A DNA stretch of 64,000 nucleotides, taken from Plazaster borealis. Taxonomy: Eukaryota > Echinodermata > Asteroidea > Forcipulatida > Labidiasteridae. Both the position numbers and the translations under genes were made by a program. The first letter of the stretch is position 1; every line of letters starts with the position of its first letter. Below are positions 39,913 to 49,735 of this stretch, one piece after another. The notes beneath the pieces are model-generated. The model saw only the letters and a program-made list of their open reading frames with translations, made no database searches and was not told the origin of the DNA. The stretch is taken from contig JAJGQC010000614.1 in assembly GCA_021014325.1 (NCBI GenBank), positions 62,001 through 126,000 of the forward strand, read 5' to 3'.

Positions 39913-40340
39913 TTTTGTCGGTGAAAAGGACAGATTTTCCTCGTCAGTCACTTACGCACAATTCGTTTTAGACACGCTTTCTTTCGTTTTGTTTGTGCGT
40001 TTCGGGTGGCATTTTCTTCGGATACGTGTTGATTGTAAACCCCTTACACGAGAAAACGTATCCGAAGAAATTCTGCTGTATCCTGCCGCGAGAGGGCGTT
40101 TTATCAAAAGGGCCATTAATTATTACCAAAGATCGTATAGCGCCGTAGGCGCAAGATAGGTAACTCGCGCACAAACGTGAAGTACGCACTGGGCGCGTTT
40201 GGCCGCCATTTTAGTTAGCAGCGAGAGAGTTGATCGGTGATAAAAACCGCGCGCGGGAAAAAAAGTTTTTTAGTTGCACATAACATACACTCGGGCATGT
40301 TGTTTGTCGCTATACATCCCCTGACATCCTGATCGTGGAG
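39913..40340. promoter_or_regulatory. Probable bidirectional SNRPC/THAP promoter region
   Basis: Lies immediately upstream of the SNRPC start (minus) and 5' of the THAP gene (plus). A YY1-type site GCCGCCATTTT is at 40202-40212 in a GC-rich stretch. A 17-bp stem-loop (TTTCTTCGGATACGT / ACGTATCCGAAGAAA) spans 40014-40069. ACATGTAAGTTGATG near 40350 could be the donor of an untranslated THAP exon. Confidence 0.45.
40120..40212 (+). repeat. Promoter-proximal repeat, inverted copy at 45286-45393
   Basis: CAAAGATCGTATAGCGCCGT, AGGCGCAAGATAGG, GTGAAGTACGCACTGG and the YY1-type motif occur in both copies, in opposite orientation. Confidence 0.85.
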
Positions 40341-40979
40341 TACATCATACATGTAAGTTGATGTTTTTATGATAACACCAATTATTGTACATTGATTTTT
40401 GTTTCATCAATCGGACAACTTTAAAATTTTAGACAATATTCATGATATTCGTTTAAAAATTTAAGGACTTTGAAAAGGGTTTCCGGCCTTCCCCACGGTT
40501 TGAAGATAATGATGATCAAAGCTTCCCTTAAAATATTAATTGCTGAGGTCAGTGCTAGTAATTTTTGAGAAGTGAGTAAAACAATGCCACGAAAATAATT
40601 TTCGTCTCACTGAGACGAAAATTATTTTGGCATTTAAAATTGTATTTACCAGTTATAATATACATGTAATTAATACCAAAACTGGTAATTCGTTTTACAT
40701 GCTAACACTGAGACGAAAATTATTTTTGTGACATTGTTTTAAGGGCAAAGTACACTCTCATAATGTTCAATAAAAGTGGTAGATCGTCATTCACACAAAA
40801 AGAACGAACAAGTAACTTTAACAATGACTAACTAACATCTGGTCCAATGTTATGGTATGAAGATGACCGTCCTTGAAATTGGTCTGGGCATCTGGGCCTC
40901 TTCTCGTGTGCCAAATCATTCTGGATCTCTGTTACTATGTTACTGTTGATGACTGTAACGTTTATGCACATATCAATTG

Positions 40980-41465
40980 TAATGTGCCCGGCCCTGGGGG
41001 ACCCGGGACTAACAGGGACTTGGCCGGGGATGTAAAAATGGCTTGGCGTGATAGTCCCTGCCATGCCCTGCTACTGCCCGGTCGGGCGGGGCACTTGATT
41101 TTGTAAATCCCCGGCTATACACTGGCCCTGGCATGCGGTGCATTTATAACAACCCCCACACGATCCCGGCCCAGGCATGCGGGGCATTTATAAGAACCCC
41201 CGCACGATCCCGGCCCGACCGACATGCAGGGCATTTGTCACAACCACCACACGATATGCTATTGTCCCGGTATAGGGCGGGAAACTAATGGTACAACATC
41301 TGCAAAGTCGCTGCTAGTGCTATTTTCCCGGTAGGGCGGAAACAAATTGTACAACCTGGGCAAAGACCCCGCTATTTTCCCGGCTAGCGGGGCACAATTT
41401 TGCTCACCCCGTCTATGTCCCGGCTACCTCTGCCAAAGTCCCGGTCCCCCGGGCCGGGACTACAA
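40980..41465. repeat. GC-rich degenerate tandem repeat
   Basis: Units of about 60-70 bp with GGCATGCGGGGCATTTATAA, CCCCCGCACGATCCCGGCCC and later GCTATTTTCCCGGTAGGGCG. Its GC content stands out from the AT-rich surroundings. It lies between the promoter and the THAP start codon. Confidence 0.8.
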
Positions 41466-41697
41466 TTGATACTTGCATTATGTTCCTCTGTCTGTTTTAT
41501 TTTATTCTATTTATTTGTATAATTAAATGTCCTTGGATTTTGGACCTTGCTTCTAAGTTCTATGGAGTACTTTGAGCAATTTGCCATGATTGCTGTCAAT
41601 CTTGTCAAAGTGTTGTGGTTTTAATTATAGAACATTTATTCATTGTTTTGTTCAAAGATCCTGATCTGTCAACAAAAACAAAACAAGGGAAGGCAAC

Positions 41698-41807
41698 ATG
41701 GCATCGACCTCGTCATCATCAGCTCACTGTTCTGCAATAAATTGCTTTAATCGTCAGACCAAGCGACTGGATCTGTCATTCTTCAAGTTTCCTAAGAACA
41801 AGGAGAG
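41698..41807 (+). CDS. THAP gene exon 1
   Basis: Encodes MASTSSSSAHCSAINCFNRQ and on to FFKFPKNKE; first zinc ligands. Donor phase 2. Confidence 0.87.
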
Positions 41808-43295
41808 GTACATTTTGTTATTAAATATTAGGCAATTTTTGTTTGAATTATTTCCATTAAATGTGTAAGCCTATAGGGCCTATATTGCATCAATAATAGA
41901 AATTTATAAAAACATACTCCAATTATATCACCTAACTAAAGGCAACAATTAAATGTGGTGGTGTCCATTTGAATTTTGCCTTAAGCAATGAAAATCTCCA
42001 CCTTGTAGAACTGATTTTGGAAAGCACACTGGCTGAAGTTGGTGTTTGGCTGAGATATTGGCCAGAATATGATTTGGTACCAAGCGGTTGGGGGGGGGCA
42101 TTACAATTAAAACCACACACTAAACATGGATGGATTGAACAGTCTTGATGAAAATACTGTGCCACTTTATTGCTGTTTCTTCAACAAGTACACTGTATTC
42201 ATCTGCAGCTTTCACAGGTGACTTGTATTTTACCTTTCTTAATAATTTTGATACCTTAAGGTTGACAAAAACCAAATCATTACCCTGGGTTAAATATGGT
42301 GACTGATGACTGGTGATGATGTTTGGAAATTAGCGGTGCTCTTGTTGAACATTACATTTATTGACTCTGACTTTATGTGACGAAAGCAAGCAGGAAGGAA
42401 TTGGCAGCAAATGAGCTTGTGTTAAACTGAGTTGTTGGTAGATTTAAGAGGCTTCTCCGCATGTAATGTCAGCTTATTTGTTCAATTTTAACATACAGTA
42501 TATTGTCTATATTTTGTTCTTTGCAGATGTCAGAAGTGGGTCCAAAACACCCGTCGCTCTGATCTGCTTCAGAGAACTCCCCTGTATGTATCATCAAACT
42601 GCCGCTTGTGTTCAGAGCACTTCGAGATTCAGCAGTTTTCAAACAAATGGACGAAAAACAGACTGAACTGGAATGCAATTCCAACAATTTTCCAAGTTCC
42701 TAATCCTCCCAAACCTCTGTCCACCCCTCGCAGGCTACTTAAGAGAAAGAGTGAGGTAGTCCATGGAGGAAGGGTAGCCAAAAGCTCCACAGCAGCAAGA
42801 AGTTATGAACAATATACAAACATCACATACATTGCTGGTTATCTATGTCGCAAGGTAATAACTGGACATGAAGTACTCTCTTCATGCCAGATCTGCAGAA
42901 AAGCTTTGCTGAAAGAGAATGCAGATTTAGACAACCCTGCGCTACTCTTCACACATTACAAAGCCTACGACACTTCCACATCTGACTTTGGATCGTTAAT
43001 GGTCCCTTCAGAGCGTTTCCTAGCTTTCTGTACTGAATGTGAGAATTTGTTTCGCACTGAATTTGATGACATCAAGATGACAAGGAGCAACATCTCCCAC
43101 CTGCTCAATCGAGCCATGTGTGATCTACCTTTGTACAAGGAGATGCAGTTATGCAGTGAGAGAATAAAATCCAAAATTGTAGCTGTGTTTGTGAACATCA
43201 GAATGCATTATGCACTTAAGTTTAAAAACAGAGAAGTACATAATGTCACCCTCAAAAGGAAATGTAGGAAAGTTGACAAAGTTGCACATAAATGA
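41698..43295 (+). CDS. THAP-domain protein with P-element-transposase-like C-terminus
   Basis: Two exons, 41698-41807 and 42527-43295 (AGGAGAG|GTACAT, TTTGCAG), 292 residues. The THAP zinc finger spans about residues 9-95: CSAINC, FKFPKN, KW, CSEHF and WNAIPTIF, i.e. the C2CH ligands and invariant P, W, F and IPTIF. Beyond a basic linker, residues from about 145 (YIAGYLCRKV, CQICRKALL, VPSERFLAFCTECENLFRTE) match the C-terminal region seen in THAP9/P-element transposases. The central RNase-H catalytic region is absent. It could be a domesticated or internally deleted transposase, or a THAP transcription regulator of transposon origin. The start was chosen as the first ATG before the THAP cysteines. 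Confidence 0.87.
42527..43295 (+). CDS. THAP gene exon 2
   Basis: Begins CQKWVQNTRRSDLL, completes the THAP finger (CRLCSEHF) and carries the whole C-terminal region to TGA. Confidence 0.88.
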
Positions 43296-44285
43296 AGCAA
43301 ACAAGTTGTACATTAAGTCAGTCATTGTGATTAAACAACATTTAATTGTGATTTAAAATAATAGTACAGTGGCCCTGAATAATTAGGTCACCAAAATGAC
43401 ATTTTTGAAGTGGCGTACAACTTGATGGGTTGTTTATATGCAAATTAAGTCATAGCGACATGAATGGTATAAACACTAAACAGTGAGGGTGTGTTTGGGT
43501 GAGTTTGTATCCACATTCAAACCGGGGACCTATAACAAAAGAGGACAATAGGGTCCCCGGTTCTGTAAAGGTCCCCAGTTGGAAAGTGTGTACAAAACCA
43601 ATGGGAGATGTTGCCAAAAAGTTTAAGTACAAACAAAAGAGGGACAATAGGAGGTCCCCGATTGCAGGTGTTTACACACTTGTGTGTGTGTGTGAGCGTG
43701 TCTATCCATTAAAACCGAGGACTTTAAGAGAGAACAAAGAGAGTTCTCGGTAAGCGGGATTTACAAACATGTGTGGGGGTGTGCGTGTGTGTGTGTGTGT
43801 GTGTGGGGGGTTATCGCAGTTTTATCTGTTTTATTTTTAATTGGAAATTTGTATTGGCATTTAAAAGAATAGCTATATTTATTTTTAATGCTTAGTCTTT
43901 GTGTACACCTTGAAAGAAAAGCTCATCATTTTTTTAATTGCATGACTTAAAGAATAAATTGACTTGGAATCATAGAATCTGATAAAAGCGGGAAGTTTAA
44001 TTTCAAAATTGCCGTCAGTTTTTGGCTCAGTGACGAGGAACAAGAACAAGGAATTATTAAATTAATTTAAGGCTACAAAATTTGGCAAATGTCTTTTCCT
44101 TTTTCTTGGGGGTTAGAGGAAACAAAAACCTATACTGCAGGCGTTATTTTTACGAATAATGAGGAATGGTCCCACAAATGGAACATTTTATAGAATACTG
44201 AACTTTACATGTATTTTATTATTTTTAAAGAACAGGCATTGCAGAATTTTAAGTTGTATTAGGATGAACTTTCAACTCACATTAT
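43296..44285. other. THAP 3' flank, no gene seen
   Basis: A GT microsatellite at 43771-43804 and locally repeated phrases around GTCCCCGGTTCTG / GTCCCCGATTGCAGG. No conserved coding sequence. The THAP poly(A) site is not certain; AATAAA near 44760 is one candidate. Confidence 0.5.
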
Positions 44286-44457
44286 AGACCTTTATCATGG
44301 TGCGGCTATCTTGATTTTCTCCCATTCAAATCAATGTAACCAAACCGAGGCTGGAACAGCAAATAGTCTGGTTCCTTTTTGTACATTAAATATTTGCAAT
44401 TGTTACTGCTATTGGATACAGGACCAAGATAGCAGTGCAGCATGATAAAGGTCTATT
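44286..44457. mobile_element. Short MITE with 25-30-bp TIRs
   Basis: AGACCTTTATCATGGTGCGG at the left and GCAGCATGATAAAGGTCT at the right form inverted ends about 170 bp apart. Confidence 0.7.
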
Positions 44458-45285
44458 ATCATTGACAGCCCCAAGCAGTCATAAAATTCAATTTATGTTT
44501 TACATGTATATGTTTTGAACTTCTTTATATACTTATATACTGATATTTTTAATTATTGTATTGTCATTTTAGCCCTGAGATGCATAAAATTCAATGCATG
44601 TTTTACATGTGTATGTAAGTATGTATATTTACTTGTAAATTTCTAACCAATTTTAAACTTCTGTATAATACTTCTGTAAAATTTGAGATATTTTAGTAAT
44701 TTTATTGTCATTTTAGCCCTGCTGCAATTTGTGCTATGGTGCTGTCCATGAGTTTAATTGAATAAATTACACAGCTGTTCTATTCACTGTATTCCATTGT
44801 CCGTTGGGTTAGTAAGACAAAGTATTTTACCACCCACCCCTAGGCCCCAACAAATAATACAAAAACAACTACAAATGTTCGAACTCTGTTCAGAAAAGTG
44901 TTTTAATTGTTGATTTTATACAAGAAATCCCGATTTGGGGCAATAATATTGTCCTGTTGACTCTGTCATTTATTATGCATACAACTCGAAGATCTAAGGC
45001 AATGCTATTTTGCTTTAAAGGCCCCCCCCCCCGAAAAAAATACCAGTTGGTCGTCCCCTCTCTCATCAATCTTTTTAGAATTTGTAACTACATAAAGTGT
45101 GGACTTAAGAATTGGTGGCCAGTTTGAATTATGCTTGGCGGCCACCTTCAAATGAATAAAAATAAATAAAAAAACCCTCTATGCATGAACATTGGGTGCG
45201 CTACGGCTGTTCTGCCGAGCGATGTATGAGAGATTATCACTCTTTGTGCATGAACATTGGGGGCGCGTGATTGATTCAGCTCCCT

Positions 45286-45393
45286 AAGATGGCGGCCGCG
45301 CCCCTCCAGTGCGTACTTCACTCATTTGCGCGCGTTTGCGCGTGAGTTCCCTATCTTGCGCCTACGGCGCTATACGATCTTTGATTATTACCA
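45286..45393 (-). repeat. Inverted copy of the promoter-proximal repeat
   Basis: AAGATGGCGGC (YY1-type) at 45286-45296, then GTGCGTACTTCAC, CTATCTTGCGCC, GGCGCTATACGATCTTTG. An adjacent duplicated phrase GCATGAACATTGGG lies at 45183 and 45248. Confidence 0.85.
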
Positions 45394-45454
45394 AACTTCA
45401 AGTACAGCAATAAACCACAAAAACACACTGGAAACTGACAGCTTTGGGTAATAA

Positions 45455-45590
45455 TATTATTTTGGGTTGAACAAAGAAAAATTGACTAGAGAGGGAATTG
45501 AACCAGCAGCCTCCGGAACGTTATTTTGGACGTCGCAGTTCAAGTCCCGCTCAGTCAATTTGTCTTTGTTGAGCCTTCGCAACGAAACAA
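45455..45590. mobile_element. SINE fragments, head to head
   Basis: TTGGGTTGAACAAAGAAAAA, TTGACTAGAGAGGGAATTGA in one direction, then AGTTCAAGTCCCGCTCAGTC and ATTTGTCTTTGTTGAGCC in the other. Confidence 0.65.
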
Positions 45591-45786
45591 GACAATACAA
45601 AAATACTTATAGATGGGATTGGAGAAAAAACATGCAAAGTAGTTACTATGATCCGTAGACCTGCTGCCCCACATCTAGTTGTAAAACAAGGAGAAGCTAA
45701 AAAATATTAAAAATTATTTTAAAATTATAAAGATGAGAAAATGAACTAAAAAAAAACAAACATGTAGGCCTACATGTCCAATTTAA

Positions 45787-46182
45787 AGATGTCATACACG
45801 TTTGGTAATGACTATGATAATTAATGGCACTAAAAACTTACTTGGTAAGAAGTACAGCAGCTTTGGATAGTATAATGCATATTTTGTTTTGATAAACTTT
45901 TCACTTCGAAGTAGGCTACTGCGGTTATGGAAAAATATATCATTTTTTATCCCCCAAAACAATCTGAGAAGCGTTTAACGCGTAACGCTTCTAAGAGTGT
46001 GTATTTCAATTGCAGATTATTCTTCCTACGTGGACATAACCTCTCCAGATTTTCGGCAATTTCTCAAAAACGCAACCACCTTTTGAAGTGAAATTTTCAC
46101 AGGTATAGTTTTATGGTATAACTACAACTCTATAGGTTTAAAACAAACAATAGGCTCCAATTACCAAACGTGTACGATGCCT
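45787..46182 (+). mobile_element. TTAA MITE, subfamily C
   Basis: TTAA at 45783-45786 and 46183-46186; ends AGATGTCATACACGTTTGGT / CCAAACGTGTACGATGCC. Confidence 0.8.
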
Positions 46183-46288
46183 TTAAGTAGGCCTATGAAC
46201 ATTTTTTTAAAGCATGCAATTGAGAGTAAAACCAGTTTATGAGAGTGGAAAATGGGGCTAAAGGGGAAAAAGAAAACTGAAGAACCTT

Positions 46289-47285
46289 GCAGGCACGTAG
46301 GAAGATGACTTTAACAGGGGTTGGGGCCAGGTTATATCTGTGAAATTTGCCTGGTCACTCACCTTAATTATTAAACACTTTACCCACATCCCCAGATCAC
46401 CAGAATTGCATAAAATCGTTGTATGTACTATCAGTTAAAATCCGCGTGTAAAACATGAAGTTAAAATATTTAAAAAAATAAAACTGACACGGTGTAAAGT
46501 TGATAATGGTAGAAACATCCCTCGAAATATTGATGCTAAAATACTGTTGGATGCTATCTTTTTTAAGAAATGAGCATGCGCGGACCCAGGATTTTTTGAA
46601 CCGGGGGTCATAACAGCGCACACAGGCTTCTCCATTTATGGCTCAAATAAATTTCAGGTTTGGGGTCCAGGGCCGGGCTCACGGCCCCTGGTGGGGTCCA
46701 GGGGCGAAGCCCCGGTGGGGGGTCCATCAGGGGGCGAGTGGAGCTCTGAGCTTTTGGCATTTCGGGGTCGAAAAATCAAGCTTCCGTGTGCCTAAATACA
46801 GAGCACTTCTGATCAATATGAATCGTCTAATTTTACAGGAAAATTTCCTGTAACATCAACGAAGGACTCCTAGAAAATGTTAATCCCACGCTGGCTTTTG
46901 TATACACGCATAAGGAATGGGCGCCTCCTAGGATCCCTTCACTGTTGACCCCATACAAATACAGTGTGGTACACATACAAAAAAATGGGGGCTGGGCGTT
47001 TCTGCGCACAATGTTCAATAATTTGCGTCTGTTGCATGGGCGGAAGCACCGACGAAGAAACTTCAAGATTCCGTAAGCAAATGTATTCAAATAGCCACTT
47101 TGTCAATGTGATCTGATTAAATGGCTTACAGACTGCAGTACTTTTCCCTCAGAACATATGAACAAGCCAATTTTATCATCTGGACAACATTTTTTTAGGG
47201 GGGCCCGGCCCCCCTCATATTTTCAGCATGTTTTCAGCGGGGGCCAGTGGCCTCCCGCCCCCCCCCCCGGTTCCTACGTGCCTGC
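46289..47285. mobile_element. DNA element, 15-bp TIRs, CTT duplication
   Basis: GCAGGCACGTAGGAA at 46289-46303 is perfectly inverted at 47271-47285. CTT flanks both ends. The interior includes CGCGGACCCAGGATTTTTTG and G/C-rich tracts (GGGGCGAAGCCCCGG). No transposase is recognisable. Confidence 0.7.
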
Positions 47286-47317
47286 CTTGTGATGTGAAAT
47301 TAAAATGCACGAGGGTG

Positions 47318-47732
47318 ATGCGATCAAGCCAAATGAGTCGTTTGTCGACCCAGGTAATTTTTCATTGTTTTATACATTTGAAAAGAACATAATCTATGCT
47401 TTAATACTGTTAAAACCCCATGTTGATACCACCTTTGGTTCCAAAGTTGTGAAAGTATAGAAACACCAAGAGATACGAGAGAATGAAACCGAGAAAAGGG
47501 GGTTTAAAGTCGAGTTGTTTATTGAAATTACATCGGCACATATTTTTCTTCAATGCTAATTTTAACCCCTTTTGAGGTTATTCATCAGGAAGGAAGTTGC
47601 CAAATAAAATAAGATATATTTTGGCAATTAAAATTTACAACAGAAATATTTTTGAAAGTTTCACCCGTTGGCCTGTTTTGGCTTGTTTCTTCACACTGCT
47701 CCGACAAACGACTTATTTAGCTTGATCGCATA
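47318..47732. mobile_element. MITE with about 30-bp imperfect TIRs
   Basis: GATGCGATCAAGC...GTCGTTTGTCG at the left and CGACAAACGAC...GCTTGATCGCAT at the right, about 410 bp overall. Confidence 0.7.
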
Positions 47733-49071
47733 AGATAAACATTAATTTGAAAAGAATCGACGAAACCATAGGCATAATAGCATTGAAAATGAATCAAATT
47801 ATTAATTAATACTAATCACTTATGTAAATAAGCGAATAATGAGCAAGATAGGTAAAAGAATTAAAAATAAAGCATTACAAAAATTAAGTAAGTCCCACCG
47901 CGAGGGGAGTAGGTCCATCACGAGGAGTGGTGTTTCGTCGGGTCCTTTGATATTGACGTAGGCTAGGCCTAAACGCTATTCTTTTCTTGAATAACACACG
48001 GAAACTTAAAATAATGTAGGCCTACCAACCCGGTTGATTAGATCTTCTAACAAACGATTTTCTTTCAGCCACAAGAGGGCGCTGTAGTCCAGGCAGTTTC
48101 AGTTTGCACCACAGACATAATACCTACTGCCCCCGTCCCTCCACCACAACAACAATGCAAACCCATTATTATGAAAGTCTCATCAGGCCAAATGATAACA
48201 CGCTAAAGATCAAAGGCCTATTAGTAATGGTCAGGTCTCAGAAGAAACCGCAAAATGAAGAACGTTTGTTCATGGAGGTAGAATTGTTTCATCGACTGGA
48301 CGGACCGCTCGGAGATCCTTGTTGGGAAAACAGAAACCACTTGCCAAGCGTATTGGGGAATTGAATTTGTATTCAACTTGGCAATTCTAAACTGTGAACC
48401 TTTTTATGCTCACACGGAGGGCCTATTGACTAAATAACATGAAACTCCTTGTTCCATCCACCCGCACAAACTTACTGAAATGATCAGACACCATTCGCCA
48501 CCGTGGTGGAATTCACTGCCCAAGCAAGTTTTCATGAATTACTAACCTGCTATTTCGCCCGGACGAATATAGGCCTAGTAATTCGCCCGGTTGGCATAAT
48601 TGTATTAATTTTGCCTGGGCGAAAAAGTAATCCGGACATTGTTTTTGTTTTTGTCATGTCCTAAATAATGTTAAATACTGTTATGTAACCCGTTCAAAAA
48701 CTATGGAATCATCTCTGGAGGCTAGGCAAAACATTCTTGTTATGGCCATTGTACTTTGCAATAATATAGCTTCCAGCATAGAGAAAGGACAGAGATTATA
48801 CAAACTGCAGGACACGAGTTATATTTTTTTCTGACGACCAACAACTATACATCAACTTTCATAAAGGGAACGGGAAATCAGATCACAAACAAATAAAAAT
48901 AATGATCTTTAGCATTTACTGAGGTGGCCTTCCAACGATGAATTTTCTACTATGTAACGGCCAGATCCAAAGATTTTCTTTTATGTGCTACCATGCATTA
49001 GAATTGAGGGTGTCACGGAGCTGGCCGATGAAGAGAAACACAAATGAAACTCAAACAGATTTCTAATTAAT
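47733..49071. other. No gene recognised
   Basis: An 86-codon open frame at 48104-48364 resembles nothing I know and has no clear splice context. The rest is AT-rich unique-looking sequence. Confidence 0.4.
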
Positions 49072-49735
49072 GATATAAAATGGCCGATATTGTTTGAGAG
49101 TGTGTCCCCCCCAAAAAAGTTCCAATGATTTAACCATGATTTAAAGGTCGTACACGTTTGGTATTTACTCAAAATATATATTAGCATAAAAACTGACTTG
49201 GTAACGAGCAACAGAGAGCTGTTGATAATATAAAACATTGTGAGAAACGACTCCCTCTGAAGTAACGTAGTTTTTGAGAAAGAGGTAATTTCTCACTAAA
49301 ATAATAAAAGACTTCTAGCTAGAAGCCTTTTATTCCTATCTGAAGGCACACAAATTTGTACAACAAGGGTGTTTTTTCTTTCATCATTTTCTTGCAACTT
49401 CGATGACCAATTGAGCCCAAATTTTCACAGGCTTGTTGTTTTATGCATATGTTGGGATACACCAAATGAGAACACTGGTTGACAATTACCAAACGTGTAC
49501 GATGCCTTTAACACAGTCACTCTTTCCCTTACAGAATAATATAATAATATAAAATGGCCGATAATGTTTGAGAGTGTGCCCCCCAAAAATAAAAGTTCCC
49601 ATGATTTAACCATGATATAACACAGTCACTCTTTCCCTTTACAGAAGAATATAATAATATATGACCGAGAGTGTGTCCTCCCCCCAAAAAAGTTCCAATG
49701 ATTTAACACAGTCACTCTTTCCCTTAAAGAAGAAC
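49072..49735. repeat. Local repeat of about 120 bp, interrupted by a MITE
   Basis: The phrases ATGGCCGATA, GAGAGTGTGTCCCCC, GTTCCAATGATTTAAC and CACAGTCACTCTTTCCCTT recur three times. One copy is split by the MITE at 49145-49507. Confidence 0.85.
49145..49507 (+). mobile_element. TTAA MITE, subfamily A
   Basis: TTAA at 49141-49144 and 49508-49511. The unoccupied sequence ATGATTTAACACAGTC is at about 49700. Confidence 0.88.

Noticed and set aside
48104..48364. 86-codon open frame
   Set aside because: No recognisable domain, no convincing splice context; composition not distinctive.
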